This document shows, piece after piece, positions 7,895 through 16,070 of a DNA stretch of 64,000 bases. Position numbers and translations under genes: made by a program. Under the pieces are notes generated by a model. It was not told where the DNA came from, did no database searches, and saw only the letters and a program-made list of their open reading frames with translations. This DNA is from Polyangiaceae bacterium. Its GTDB lineage: Bacteria > Myxococcota_A > Polyangia > Polyangiales > Polyangiaceae. Location: positions 3,348,001 to 3,412,000 of the forward strand of contig JABTUA010000001.1 of the NCBI GenBank assembly GCA_015075635.1. Direction: 5' to 3'. Position 1 is the stretch's first letter; every line of letters starts with the position of its first letter.

Positions 7895-9310
7895 TCACTG
7901 CTTCACGAAGCTGACCGGGACCACGATCACGGCGCTGCCGCCCTCGGGCGGATCGAACTGGGCCGCCTGGGCGCGGGACTGGACGCAGCTGGTGACCGAA
8001 CCCGGCAGATTACCACTGGCCGAGGCGGTCACACCCTGGACCTCACCTCCAGGGCCGACCTTGATGCTGAGTCGAATGCTGCCCTGGGCATCCGGGTTCT
8101 CGGCCAGGCCGCGGTTGTAGCAGGCGCGGAAGCCAGCACGCATGCCGGCGACCACACGCGCCGCGTTGCTCACGTTGCCGCCGCTGACGTTGGCGCCGCC
8201 GACGTTGGCGCTGCCCTTCGGCCCTTCGACCTTCTTCACTTCACCGGTGCCGGTCGTGCCGCCGGTCTTGCCGGTGGTCCCCATGCCCGCCAGACCCGAC
8301 CCACCCATGCCGGGACGGATGGTGCCGCCGCCGCTGCCGAGGTTCAGCCCGCCGATGCCGCCGGCCGAGACGCCGGCGCCGCTGGCCGCAGCCGCGTCGA
8401 GAGCCCCGGTGGGGACTTCACCACCGCGGAGCACGCCCGCCGTCGCCGGCCCCTGGCTCGAGAGCGCGCCGATCGTCGCCATCTCGAGGTTGTCGAGCTC
8501 CTTGCTCAGCGCGGCTTGCTGCGCCGCGCTCATCGGGCCCCCCTTGCCGGGCGCCCCGCCGCCTTTTGCCCCGCCCGCGGACTTCGGCGCGGCCTTCTCC
8601 GCCTTTTCGGACTTCTCCGCGTTCGGATCGACCTCTTCCTTGGTCTCCACCGGAGGCGGGGGCGGCAGCGACTTCATCGAGTCGACCAGCCCGGCCACGC
8701 TGACTTCTTCGTCGAACACCGGATCGAGCCAGTCGGAGTACACGGCGCCGATGGCCAGGAAGTGGAGCAAGAAGGAGAACGCCGCGATCATCGTCGTCCC
8801 CCAGTCGATGCTGGTTGCACCCTGGGTCACGCTCACCGGGAGCTGCGGCTTCGGCTGCACCGGAGGAGGCGCGACGAACTGGAACAGAATCGTCGTGTTG
8901 CCGACGACGACCTTGCCGCGCGAGTCCTCGGTCAGGCGGATCTGATAGGCGCCCTGCGGCGTGCGGCGCGCTTGGCCCTTGAGCATCGAGAGATCGGAGA
9001 TGCCGGTCGGCAGCGCGATGCGACCGTTCATCCCGTCCAGAAAGTTCAGCGAGTAGTCGTTGCCGACCAGCTCGAAGAGGCGAAAGGTCGGGGGCAGGTT
9101 CTGGGTGGCGATGACGAACATCGCCTTCTCGCTCGGACCCACGGTCACGTGGGTGCGCTGCTTGACGATGCGCTCCTCGATGATCCGGCCACCCTGTACG
9201 ACGCCGATGCGCAAGACTTTCGGGCCGCTGAGCGCGACGGCGCGCATCACCGCCGTCATCTGCCCCGGTCGTTGACTGCCTGGCTGTTGATACGGCTGCT
9301 GCTGGGTCAT
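7895..9310 (-). CDS. AgmX/PglI-type TonB-like protein (GltG-like)
   Basis: 471 aa. Residues about 30-148 form a beta-rich cytoplasmic domain that resembles an FHA fold (VLRIGVVQGGRII; NGRIALPTGI). A single membrane helix is at about 173-191. A long Ala/Gly/Pro/Lys-rich periplasmic linker follows. A TonB-like C-terminal domain at about 385-471 has the AgmX/PglI pattern: FRACYNRGLAENPDAQG, then a CVQSRAQAAQFDPPEGG stretch. This architecture matches PglI/GltG of the M. xanthus gliding machinery. It is last in the leftward operon after an AglT-like TPR lipoprotein. The ATG was chosen over upstream in-frame codons because the extra residues look like shadow translation. Confidence 0.8.
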   Translation of the reverse strand: MTQQQPYQQPGSQRPGQMTAVMRAVALSGPKVLRIGVVQGGRIIEERIVKQRTHVTVGPSEKAMFVIATQNLPPTFRLFELVGNDYSLNFLDGMNGRIALPTGISDLSMLKGQARRTPQGAYQIRLTEDSRGKVVVGNTTILFQFVAPPPVQPKPQLPVSVTQGATSIDWGTTMIAAFSFLLHFLAIGAVYSDWLDPVFDEEVSVAGLVDSMKSLPPPPPVETKEEVDPNAEKSEKAEKAAPKSAGGAKGGGAPGKGGPMSAAQQAALSKELDNLEMATIGALSSQGPATAGVLRGGEVPTGALDAAAASGAGVSAGGIGGLNLGSGGGTIRPGMGGSGLAGMGTTGKTGGTTGTGEVKKVEGPKGSANVGGANVSGGNVSNAARVVAGMRAGFRACYNRGLAENPDAQGSIRLSIKVGPGGEVQGVTASASGNLPGSVTSCVQSRAQAAQFDPPEGGSAVIVVPVSFVKQ

Positions 9311-9407
9311 CGACTGCGCTCTCCGCGGTGCGGCGACTGGGAAGACCCCACGCCGCAGCGTTCGACAGCCCGGCGGAGACCTAAGTTCCCGCCGGGTCCA
9401 CGAAAGA

Positions 9408-10046
9408 CTAGTCGGGGGTCGTCTCGGGGTCCACTCGGCGCTGCACCGCACCCCCGCCCACATTGTCCGACTCCCCGAGCAAGCGCTCGAGGATGCGCCC
9501 GAGCCGGTCCCAGCCGTTTCGGGCCCGCCGCCCGCGCTCGTCGGCGGATCTGCCGAGCAGGATGCAAGCCACGGCCCCGACCAGGCCGACCGCGAAGGGC
9601 GGGCCGGCGCTCACCAGGGCCATGGGGCCTTCCTCCGGAAGCCGCCGCCCCAGCTCGACCAAGCCAACGAGCGCCCCGGCGGCCAGCGCGACCCGGGTCG
9701 CGCTCTTGGGGATCTCCCGGCTCACCTCGAGCTCGCGCGCCACGTCCCCCAGCGCTTCGTTCAGGCTGGCCACCGCGGCCGCGCGTCCGGGCGCTTCGAG
9801 CGCCTCCCGCGCCACGCGGGCGAGCTGGCCGTCCGGCGGCAACTTGGCGAGCAAACGCTCCCGACTCGCCCGCTCGAGCCCGTCGCTCGCGACCGCGTCG
9901 CGCTCGATGCGAGTCACCAGCGCGAGCCGCTTGGCGCTGACCCGGATGCAGGCAGCGGAGACGAGCAGAGCGAGCAGGATGGCGATCACGCCCGGCGATC
10001 CTCCAGGTTTCAGCGAGGAGCGGAAGAGAAAAGAAGGTGAGGTCAC
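9408..10046 (-). CDS. Membrane protein, possibly a divergent MotA/TolQ/ExbB-type subunit
   Basis: About 212 aa from a GTG; another GTG at 9989 would remove 19 residues. Hydrophobic segments: VIAILLALLVSAACI near the N-terminus, ATRVALAAGALVGLVELG in the middle, and FAVGLVGAVACILLG towards the C-terminus. Between the first two is a charged helical loop (LNEALGDVARELEVSREIPK). Three helices with a cytoplasmic loop of this size recall TolQ/ExbB/MotA proton-channel subunits, which partner TonB-like proteins, and the next gene is TonB-like. Sequence likeness is weak, so this is an inference from topology and neighbourhood. Confidence 0.6.
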   Translation of the reverse strand: MTSPSFLFRSSLKPGGSPGVIAILLALLVSAACIRVSAKRLALVTRIERDAVASDGLERASRERLLAKLPPDGQLARVAREALEAPGRAAAVASLNEALGDVARELEVSREIPKSATRVALAAGALVGLVELGRRLPEEGPMALVSAGPPFAVGLVGAVACILLGRSADERGRRARNGWDRLGRILERLLGESDNVGGGAVQRRVDPETTPD

Positions 10047-10069
10047 CGGGGCCAGGCCGTCGCGGGTGA

Positions 10070-10175
10070 GATCCTCTCCAGCCTCGGGAAATACTGGCGA
10101 ACGCGCTTCGCGATACCCGGAGGGCCGGAGGGGTGGGCCAGCGGACGCTACGTCACCGTGGGGGACGAGCCGCGC
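10070..10175 (-). repeat. Possible REP-like palindromic repeat related to dispersed copy C
   Basis: Reading leftward, the gap holds GGCCCACCCCTCCGG, then GGGTATCGCGAAGCGCGTTC. The same two blocks (GGCCCACCCCGTCGGGTATC and TCGCGAAGCGCGTCC) occur inside dispersed copy C near 27630-27690, in the same relative order. The sequence also contains a GCGAACGCGCTTCGC palindrome. It fills the 156-base gap inside the Glt-like operon, between the 78-aa and 212-aa genes. Confidence 0.5.
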
Positions 10176-10202
10176 GGCGCGTCAGGTAGCGAGGCGCGAA
10201 AC

Positions 10203-10439
10203 TCAAAACGGATCCTGATAAATCGCCTTCTCGATCCGGTGCAAGAACGGCTGCCGGAGCTCCGCCAGCGTGAGCTTGGGCTGGATGCGGCTCACGTCCA
10301 CGGCGGCAATGGGCTTCTGCACGCGGCCGACGATGGTCACCTCGCTGATGGTGACCACTCGGCTCTTGCCTTGAGCGAGCGCGAGCGAAGGGACGCCGAG
10401 AACGAGCGCCACGACTCCAAGCTGGATCGACCTCTTCAT
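10203..10439 (-). CDS. Small secreted protein in the Glt-like operon
   Basis: 78 aa. A clear signal peptide (MKRSIQLGVVALVLGVPSLA, cut after ALAQ) precedes a 55-residue mature part with a beta-like start (VVTISEVTIVGRVQKP) and an amphipathic helix (LAELRQPFLHRIEKAI). I do not recognise the family. It overlaps the end of the AglT-like gene by four bases (ATGA), so it is translationally coupled to it and probably a periplasmic part of the same complex. Confidence 0.75.
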   Translation of the reverse strand: MKRSIQLGVVALVLGVPSLALAQGKSRVVTISEVTIVGRVQKPIAAVDVSRIQPKLTLAELRQPFLHRIEKAIYQDPF

Positions 10440-11842
10440 TTCTTGGCTCCTTCGGCGGGCTTCTTGGCGTCGGTGGCAGGAAGCTTGCCGGTGGAGGTGC
10501 CTCCGGTGCCGCCGCCGGTCCCCGCGGCAGGCTTGGCCGCGGGAGCTGGCTTGCTCTTCGACTTCTCGGCTTCCTCGAGCAACGCCTTCTTGGTCTTGGC
10601 GCGGGTGAGGAGCTCGTCGGTGTCGTCGCGCTCCCCCGCCTTCCCCTTCGGCTTCATCTTCTTGTAGAGCTCGAGCTCGCTGATGGCCTTGTCCACCGCG
10701 GCCTTGGGCTGGATGCCGGCGATGTTGTCGCTGAAGAGGTAGAGCAGGCCGAGGTTATAGTGCACCTGGGCCAGCGAGCTGTCCTTGCTCGCGACCCACT
10801 CGAGCTCCTTCTTGGCCTGGTCGGCCTTGCCGAGCAGCCGGTAGGCGTCTCCGAGGTTCAGGCGCGCGAGCACGTGATTCTTGTCGTACTTGAGCGCGCC
10901 TTCCAGCAGGTTCGCAGCCTCGAAGGCGTTGCCGGCCTCGAGCACGTAGCTCGCGAGCTGCACGCGGGCCTCGACCAGGTCTGGTCTGGTCTCCACGGCA
11001 CGCTTGAAATCGTCGAGCGCGCCGGCCTTGTTGTTCTGCTCCTGGTAGATCAACCCGCGCAGCAAGCGCGCCTCTGCGTTGTTCTTGTCGCGCGCGGGGT
11101 TCTCGTCGCCGTGGCCGTCGAGGATGGCCTTGAGGGTGTAGAGCGCGAGATCCAGCCGTCGCTTCCGGTAGTGATCGCGGGCGATGGTGACCATCACCGG
11201 GCGATAGTCCGGGTTCTTCTTCAAGGCCTCCTTCGCGAGCTGCTGCGCTTCGGTCGAGTCGCCCTGGATGGACTTCACTTCCGCGAGCGCCGCCGTCACC
11301 GCGGCGCTCTTCGGCATCTTCGCAGCCTTGCCGTTCAGGAAGCTCTCGGCCTCGCTGGCCTTGCCGTCGCGCGCGAGCAGCACGCCGAGCGAGTAGATGG
11401 CGGGCTCGTAGTCGGCGACCACGGAGACCGCGCTCTTGTACGCCGAGGCCGCGCCGCTCGACTCCCCGAGCCGCTCCTTGACGACGCCGAGCGAGTAGAA
11501 CGCCTGGTAGGCGTTGGAGTCCGCCTCCGTGGCCTTGGTGAACTGCTCCCGCGCCGACTGCAGGTCGCCGGCCTTGAAGGCGTCCATGCCCGCGTTGTAG
11601 GCCTGCGCCGCGGAGGCGTTCATCTTGGGCCGATTGGTCGCTGCCTCGCCGCTCGACGGCGCGTCCGTGACGGCGAACTGCTGTCCCCCCGGCGTGTAGA
11701 CCGCGCCCGGCCCGCCGTGGGTCGACTGATCGATCTTGCCGGCGCCCGGGTACTTCGCGCCGGGCTTGTCCTTTCCGCCGCAAGCCACCGTCGCGAGCGC
11801 GAAGGCGATCACCAGGGCCGAACCGATTCGAAGCTTCATCAT
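10436..11842 (-). CDS. TPR lipoprotein, AglT/GltE-like
   Basis: 468 aa. The signal peptide ends with lipobox ATVAC (Cys21). Residues about 80-420 are consecutive TPR motifs, for example FKAGDLQSAREQFTKATEAD, YQAFYSLGVVKERLGESSGA and ARLNLGDAYRLLGKADQAKK. A Lys/Ala/Pro-rich tail follows. In M. xanthus, AglT (GltE) is a TPR protein encoded between AgmU (GltD) and PglI (GltG); the order here is the same, which supports the assignment. The probable role is a protein-docking lipoprotein of an envelope-spanning motor or scaffold. It starts 7 bases after the stop of the 1406-aa gene. Confidence 0.75.
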   Translation of the reverse strand: MMKLRIGSALVIAFALATVACGGKDKPGAKYPGAGKIDQSTHGGPGAVYTPGGQQFAVTDAPSSGEAATNRPKMNASAAQAYNAGMDAFKAGDLQSAREQFTKATEADSNAYQAFYSLGVVKERLGESSGAASAYKSAVSVVADYEPAIYSLGVLLARDGKASEAESFLNGKAAKMPKSAAVTAALAEVKSIQGDSTEAQQLAKEALKKNPDYRPVMVTIARDHYRKRRLDLALYTLKAILDGHGDENPARDKNNAEARLLRGLIYQEQNNKAGALDDFKRAVETRPDLVEARVQLASYVLEAGNAFEAANLLEGALKYDKNHVLARLNLGDAYRLLGKADQAKKELEWVASKDSSLAQVHYNLGLLYLFSDNIAGIQPKAAVDKAISELELYKKMKPKGKAGERDDTDELLTRAKTKKALLEEAEKSKSKPAPAAKPAAGTGGGTGGTSTGKLPATDAKKPAEGAKK

Positions 11843-11849
11843 CTTCGCC

Positions 11850-14800
11850 TCACTGCGGGAGCACCGGCAAGGGCCGGGGCATCCCTTCGGGCTCCGGCCG
11901 CGTGACCTGGCCGGGTCGCATCTTGAGGAACATGCCCTCGGTGTAGTTGAGGTCCTTCACCTTCGACGTGAACTGCTTCATCTTCGCCTCGCCGATCACG
12001 TCGGTGAAGAACGCCAGGCGACGGATGGCGTGGATCACGCCGGGGTGCGACACGTTGTAGCGACGCGAGAGCATGATGGCGTTGCCGTAGCGGTCCACCA
12101 TGATCTCGTCGGCGCCGTTGATCTCCTTGTCCCGGGCGTCGCGCCAGGCCTGCTGCACCTTCACGCGGATGGCGTCGACCTTCTCTTGCAGGTCGGGGTT
12201 GTCGCTCTCCTCGGCCTTCTTGAGCATCGCCTCTTGCTTCTTGTCGAACATCTGAAGCTCGGGCGGGCGCACGTTGTAGAGGCCGGTGCGCAGCGAGTCG
12301 TAGAGCGTGCCCTGGCGCGCGATGGCCACCGTCGAGTACTCGGGCGACACGTACTTGTCGATGATGACTTGGAGCTTGTCGTACCACTGCTTGGCGACCG
12401 TGGCGTCCTTGCGATAGGCCTCGATGACCTGCACCGGCGTGCCCTTGAAGCGGTGGTGGCCCGACTCGTAGTCGAACTTCTTGGTGATCTCCTGGTCGAG
12501 CATCGTGTACTCGCCCTGGGCGGCCATCGTGGCTTCCGGCGAGCCGAGGGCGCTGTTCTTGCCGTCCTTCATCGGCGCCACCTTCTTGTACGCCTCCCAG
12601 GCGTCCATGGTGTTCTTCCACCACTTGTTGGTGTCGCCGGCGTCGGACGCCGCCTTGGTCTTGGCCACGTGGTAGGCCGCGTGGACCACGTATTGCGCCG
12701 CCTCGGACTTCTTCTTGTTGGCCTCGTAGTAGCTCGTCATCGAGCTCTGCGCGTTCTTCCGCGCCGTCGCGTTGGCGCCGGTGTCGGGGCTGAACTCGTC
12801 CCACTTCTTCAGGTCGCTGGAGGCAATGATGTAATCGGCCTCCGCGATCTCCTTGGGCGAGGCACCCAGTGTCTTGAAGCGGTCGCGTGACTTCTGCATC
12901 CCGGTCTGGTCGCCCAAGCTCGAGAAGAGCGAGAGCGACTGGCGCGCCGCTTCGCGGCGTCCGGTGGGCTCGAAGTGATCGATGCTGCTGATCTTGTCGA
13001 ACGTCTGAGCTGCCTTCGGGTAGTCGAAGAAGAGCACGTACGACCCGGCCAGCGCGTCGTAGGCCGTCTTCAGGTACTTGACCCGCTCCTCGTACTTCTT
13101 GGGGTCGGCCATCACCGGCGGTTTCGCCTTGGTGTCGCCGTTCTTCAGCTTCTGAAGAAGGGTCTCACTGCCGTACTTCGAGATGAACAGCTCGTACATC
13201 TCGATGGCCTTGTCGTATTCGCCCACCTTCTTCCAGGCGAAGGCGCCGTTCATGGCCGCCTCAGGCGCCTCGTCGCGAGCTGGAGCCAAGTCGAGGGCGG
13301 TCTTGTATGCGACGGCCGCTGCGCGCCAGGTCTTCTGGCGCTCCGGACCGTCCGGCATGCCTTCGGCCTTCTTGAACAGCTCCGAGGCCTCCTGATAGGC
13401 GAGGCCCTCCCCGATCGGCTTGCGCTTGTTCTCCTCGTCCTTCTTGCTCTCCTCGCTGTAGGCGCAGCTCTTGCCCTGCGCGAGCTTCTTGATGGTCGCA
13501 TTGTCGCGCTCGAAGAGCGCCATGCTCATCAGCTTGTCCGATGCCTTGTAGCCCCACTCGTTCTTGCCGCAATGCTGATCGACGAGCGCCTGATAGCGGG
13601 GCTTCGCGCCGGCGAAGTCGCCGTAGACGAAGAAGTACTCCGCGTTCTGGAAGGCGTAGAGAAGGCCGTTGCCCTTGGGGTCCCGATCCACCGGGATACG
13701 CGCGTTGTATTCGTCGCGCGCCTTCACGGCCTCGAGCACCTGCGCCGGGATCGGGTCCTTGATCACGGTGCGGGTGGCGGGATCCTCACCGTTGAAGCGG
13801 ACCTCTTCGCGCTTCTGGAGGCCCTGCGCGCCCTTGCTCTCCTCGTGTTTCTTGTACTCGTCCTCGAGGATCTTCTCCGCGATGGTGACGACGTAGTAGC
13901 CGGCGGGTTGCAGGTACTTGTCGTCTTCGTTCGAGTCGCGCACGGCCACGGCGGCCTCGCGCGCGCGCACGACCTCTTCGGTCTTCGGCGTGCGGTTGAT
14001 CGCCACCTGCAACACGACCACCCAGTAGCGCGCGTCGGCCAGCCAGAACTTGCTCTCGTAGGCGTCGAGCGCGTTCGGATCCTGGTTCAGGTAGCCGGCC
14101 CAGCCGGTCTCGGCCATGCGGTACTCGTCGATGGCCTTCTCGATCTGCGCCTTCTGCTCGGCGGGGTTACTGAGCTCGAGCGCGCGGTTGTAGTAGATGC
14201 GCGCCGCGTTGGTGTGGTCGGCGGCGGCGCGACGCAGGCCTCCCTTGACGAGCTGCTCGGCTTGGGCGAGCGCCTCGGGATCGTCGCGGTTGGCGTCCGT
14301 CCAGGGCGTGGCGCCGACGTAGGCCGCGAGCTTCGTGCGTGCCTCCAGGGCCTTCGAGGCGTACTCCGCCTTGGCGGGGGATCCGTCCGGAGCGAGCCGC
14401 GTGAGCTGGTCGTAGAGATCCGCGACGCGGTTCTGCATGACCGGGGCGTCGCGATCCATCGGGAACTTCTTGAGCGTCAGCTCCAGCGTCGCGATGGCGT
14501 TCCGGTTCTGGGTGATCTCGATGTATTCCTGGGCCAGCGCCTTGTAGATCTCGACGGACCACTTCTTGTCCTGGGGGATCAGCGCCGGGTCCTGCACGCG
14601 GGCGATGCCGATCGCCATCTTCTCTTCGGCGACCAGCGGGTTCGGCTCGGTGTCGAGCACGTCGTTGCGCGGGATGTAGGGGTGATCGCCGGGCGGGCCG
14701 TCGAAGTCCACGTAGGTCAGGGAGCCGGCGATGTAGGTGAAGGCCTCCTGGCGGAAGTCCGCGCCCGGGTCACCGGTCTTCGCCTCGAGCTCGTCCGCGT

Positions 14801-16070
14801 GGTGCAGGAGCTTCACGAACTCGTCGACCGCGGTGCGGTAGCGCTGCTGCTTGAAGTAGGTCCAAGCCAGCTTGTACATCGACACGCCGTACACGGGCGG
14901 CTTCTTGAACTGCATCGAGTGCTGGTAGGCACTCACGGCTCGGTTCAAGTTGTAGGGGCCGCCCTTGGGATCGATCTGGTCGAAGTGGTTGTTGCCGATC
15001 TGCCACCAGATTTCCGCCATGTAGCGCGGGTCTTCACCGGGCCGGAGCTGCTGGGGCAGCGGCTTGCAGTCCAGCGGATACGGATCGCGATAGGCGAGCT
15101 CTTCGTCGGCCGTACCGACGGGCGCCGCGCCCTTCTTGGCGGGCGGCTTCGGGGCCGCCTTCTTGGGCGCACCCTTGCCGAGCGCGCCGCCGTCGAGCGG
15201 GACCGGATGCTTGTTGTTCCAGTCGTTCCAGAACTTCTCTTCGTGATCCTGCTCCAGGGGCTGGAGCTCGATCTTGCTCGCGTCCTTCTTGTCCGCCTTG
15301 ACCTGGTAGCGATTGGCGCAGACCAGCGCCCGCCAGGCCTGCTGGCCTTCTTCGATCTTGGCCGAGTCGGTGTAGGCGTGGCCGAGGAAGTAGTGGACCG
15401 CCGCCATCTCCTCGTACTGCGGGTACTCGTCGATGATGCGCCGGTAGAGCGCGATGGCCGGCTCGAGGCCCGCGGCGAGATCGCCCTCTTGCTGCTCTCG
15501 GGCGCGCTCTTCGTAGAGCGCCGCGAGCCGGAACATGCCGTCGGGAGTCGCGGACGGGTGCGCGTTGTCGCCGCTGTAGAGGGCGATGAACGCCTCCAGA
15601 CGCTTGATGGCCTCCTCGCGGGCCTCCTTCAGGCCCTTCTTCTCGATGCCGATCTCGCGATCGAGCGTGTTGAGAATGCGGCGCCGGCGCTCCTCGTAGT
15701 GGTGGCGCACGATCATGGTGAGCGTGTCGCGGAACTCCTTGGCGCCCTTCTCGTAGTCCTTGGCTTCCTGCTGGAGGATCTCGTAGGCCTTGAGCTGCGC
15801 GGCGCTCGGAGGGGGCGGCGGCGGCGCGCCCTTCTTCATCTTGATCTCGGGGGCTGCCGCCGCGGGCGCGGCCGGCGTGGCAGGCGTCGCGGAGGCCGGC
15901 GGCAGCGCGCCGGCCGCGGCGGGCGCACCTCCCGCGGCCGGCGGGGCGGCGGCCGGCGGGGCGGCGGCCGGCGGGGCGGCGGCCGGCTGCGAGACCGCGA
16001 CCGACGGAGCGACCAGCGACGCCAGCACCGCCCCGGCCAGTACCCAGTTACGCGGAGCACGACGCATCAC
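11850..16070 (-). CDS. Very large periplasmic TPR protein, AgmU/GltD-like
   Basis: 1406 aa. A signal peptide (about 1-28, ending SVAVSQ) is followed by a low-complexity Pro/Ala linker (about 29-75). The rest is a long alpha-helical solenoid with many degenerate TPRs, such as GDNAHPSATPDGMFRLAALY, AVYHFLG-type pairs and KAGDF-like turns, rich in Lys, Glu, Asp and Tyr. Size, signal peptide and position beside an AglT-like gene match AgmU (GltD), the periplasmic TPR protein of the M. xanthus gliding/focal-adhesion complex. The ATG overlaps the stop of the 821-aa gene by four bases (ATGA). Family membership is inferred from architecture and synteny. Confidence 0.75.
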   Translation of the reverse strand: MMRRAPRNWVLAGAVLASLVAPSVAVSQPAAAPPAAAPPAAAPPAAGGAPAAAGALPPASATPATPAAPAAAAPEIKMKKGAPPPPPPSAAQLKAYEILQQEAKDYEKGAKEFRDTLTMIVRHHYEERRRRILNTLDREIGIEKKGLKEAREEAIKRLEAFIALYSGDNAHPSATPDGMFRLAALYEERAREQQEGDLAAGLEPAIALYRRIIDEYPQYEEMAAVHYFLGHAYTDSAKIEEGQQAWRALVCANRYQVKADKKDASKIELQPLEQDHEEKFWNDWNNKHPVPLDGGALGKGAPKKAAPKPPAKKGAAPVGTADEELAYRDPYPLDCKPLPQQLRPGEDPRYMAEIWWQIGNNHFDQIDPKGGPYNLNRAVSAYQHSMQFKKPPVYGVSMYKLAWTYFKQQRYRTAVDEFVKLLHHADELEAKTGDPGADFRQEAFTYIAGSLTYVDFDGPPGDHPYIPRNDVLDTEPNPLVAEEKMAIGIARVQDPALIPQDKKWSVEIYKALAQEYIEITQNRNAIATLELTLKKFPMDRDAPVMQNRVADLYDQLTRLAPDGSPAKAEYASKALEARTKLAAYVGATPWTDANRDDPEALAQAEQLVKGGLRRAAADHTNAARIYYNRALELSNPAEQKAQIEKAIDEYRMAETGWAGYLNQDPNALDAYESKFWLADARYWVVVLQVAINRTPKTEEVVRAREAAVAVRDSNEDDKYLQPAGYYVVTIAEKILEDEYKKHEESKGAQGLQKREEVRFNGEDPATRTVIKDPIPAQVLEAVKARDEYNARIPVDRDPKGNGLLYAFQNAEYFFVYGDFAGAKPRYQALVDQHCGKNEWGYKASDKLMSMALFERDNATIKKLAQGKSCAYSEESKKDEENKRKPIGEGLAYQEASELFKKAEGMPDGPERQKTWRAAAVAYKTALDLAPARDEAPEAAMNGAFAWKKVGEYDKAIEMYELFISKYGSETLLQKLKNGDTKAKPPVMADPKKYEERVKYLKTAYDALAGSYVLFFDYPKAAQTFDKISSIDHFEPTGRREAARQSLSLFSSLGDQTGMQKSRDRFKTLGASPKEIAEADYIIASSDLKKWDEFSPDTGANATARKNAQSSMTSYYEANKKKSEAAQYVVHAAYHVAKTKAASDAGDTNKWWKNTMDAWEAYKKVAPMKDGKNSALGSPEATMAAQGEYTMLDQEITKKFDYESGHHRFKGTPVQVIEAYRKDATVAKQWYDKLQVIIDKYVSPEYSTVAIARQGTLYDSLRTGLYNVRPPELQMFDKKQEAMLKKAEESDNPDLQEKVDAIRVKVQQAWRDARDKEINGADEIMVDRYGNAIMLSRRYNVSHPGVIHAIRRLAFFTDVIGEAKMKQFTSKVKDLNYTEGMFLKMRPGQVTRPEPEGMPRPLPVLPQ

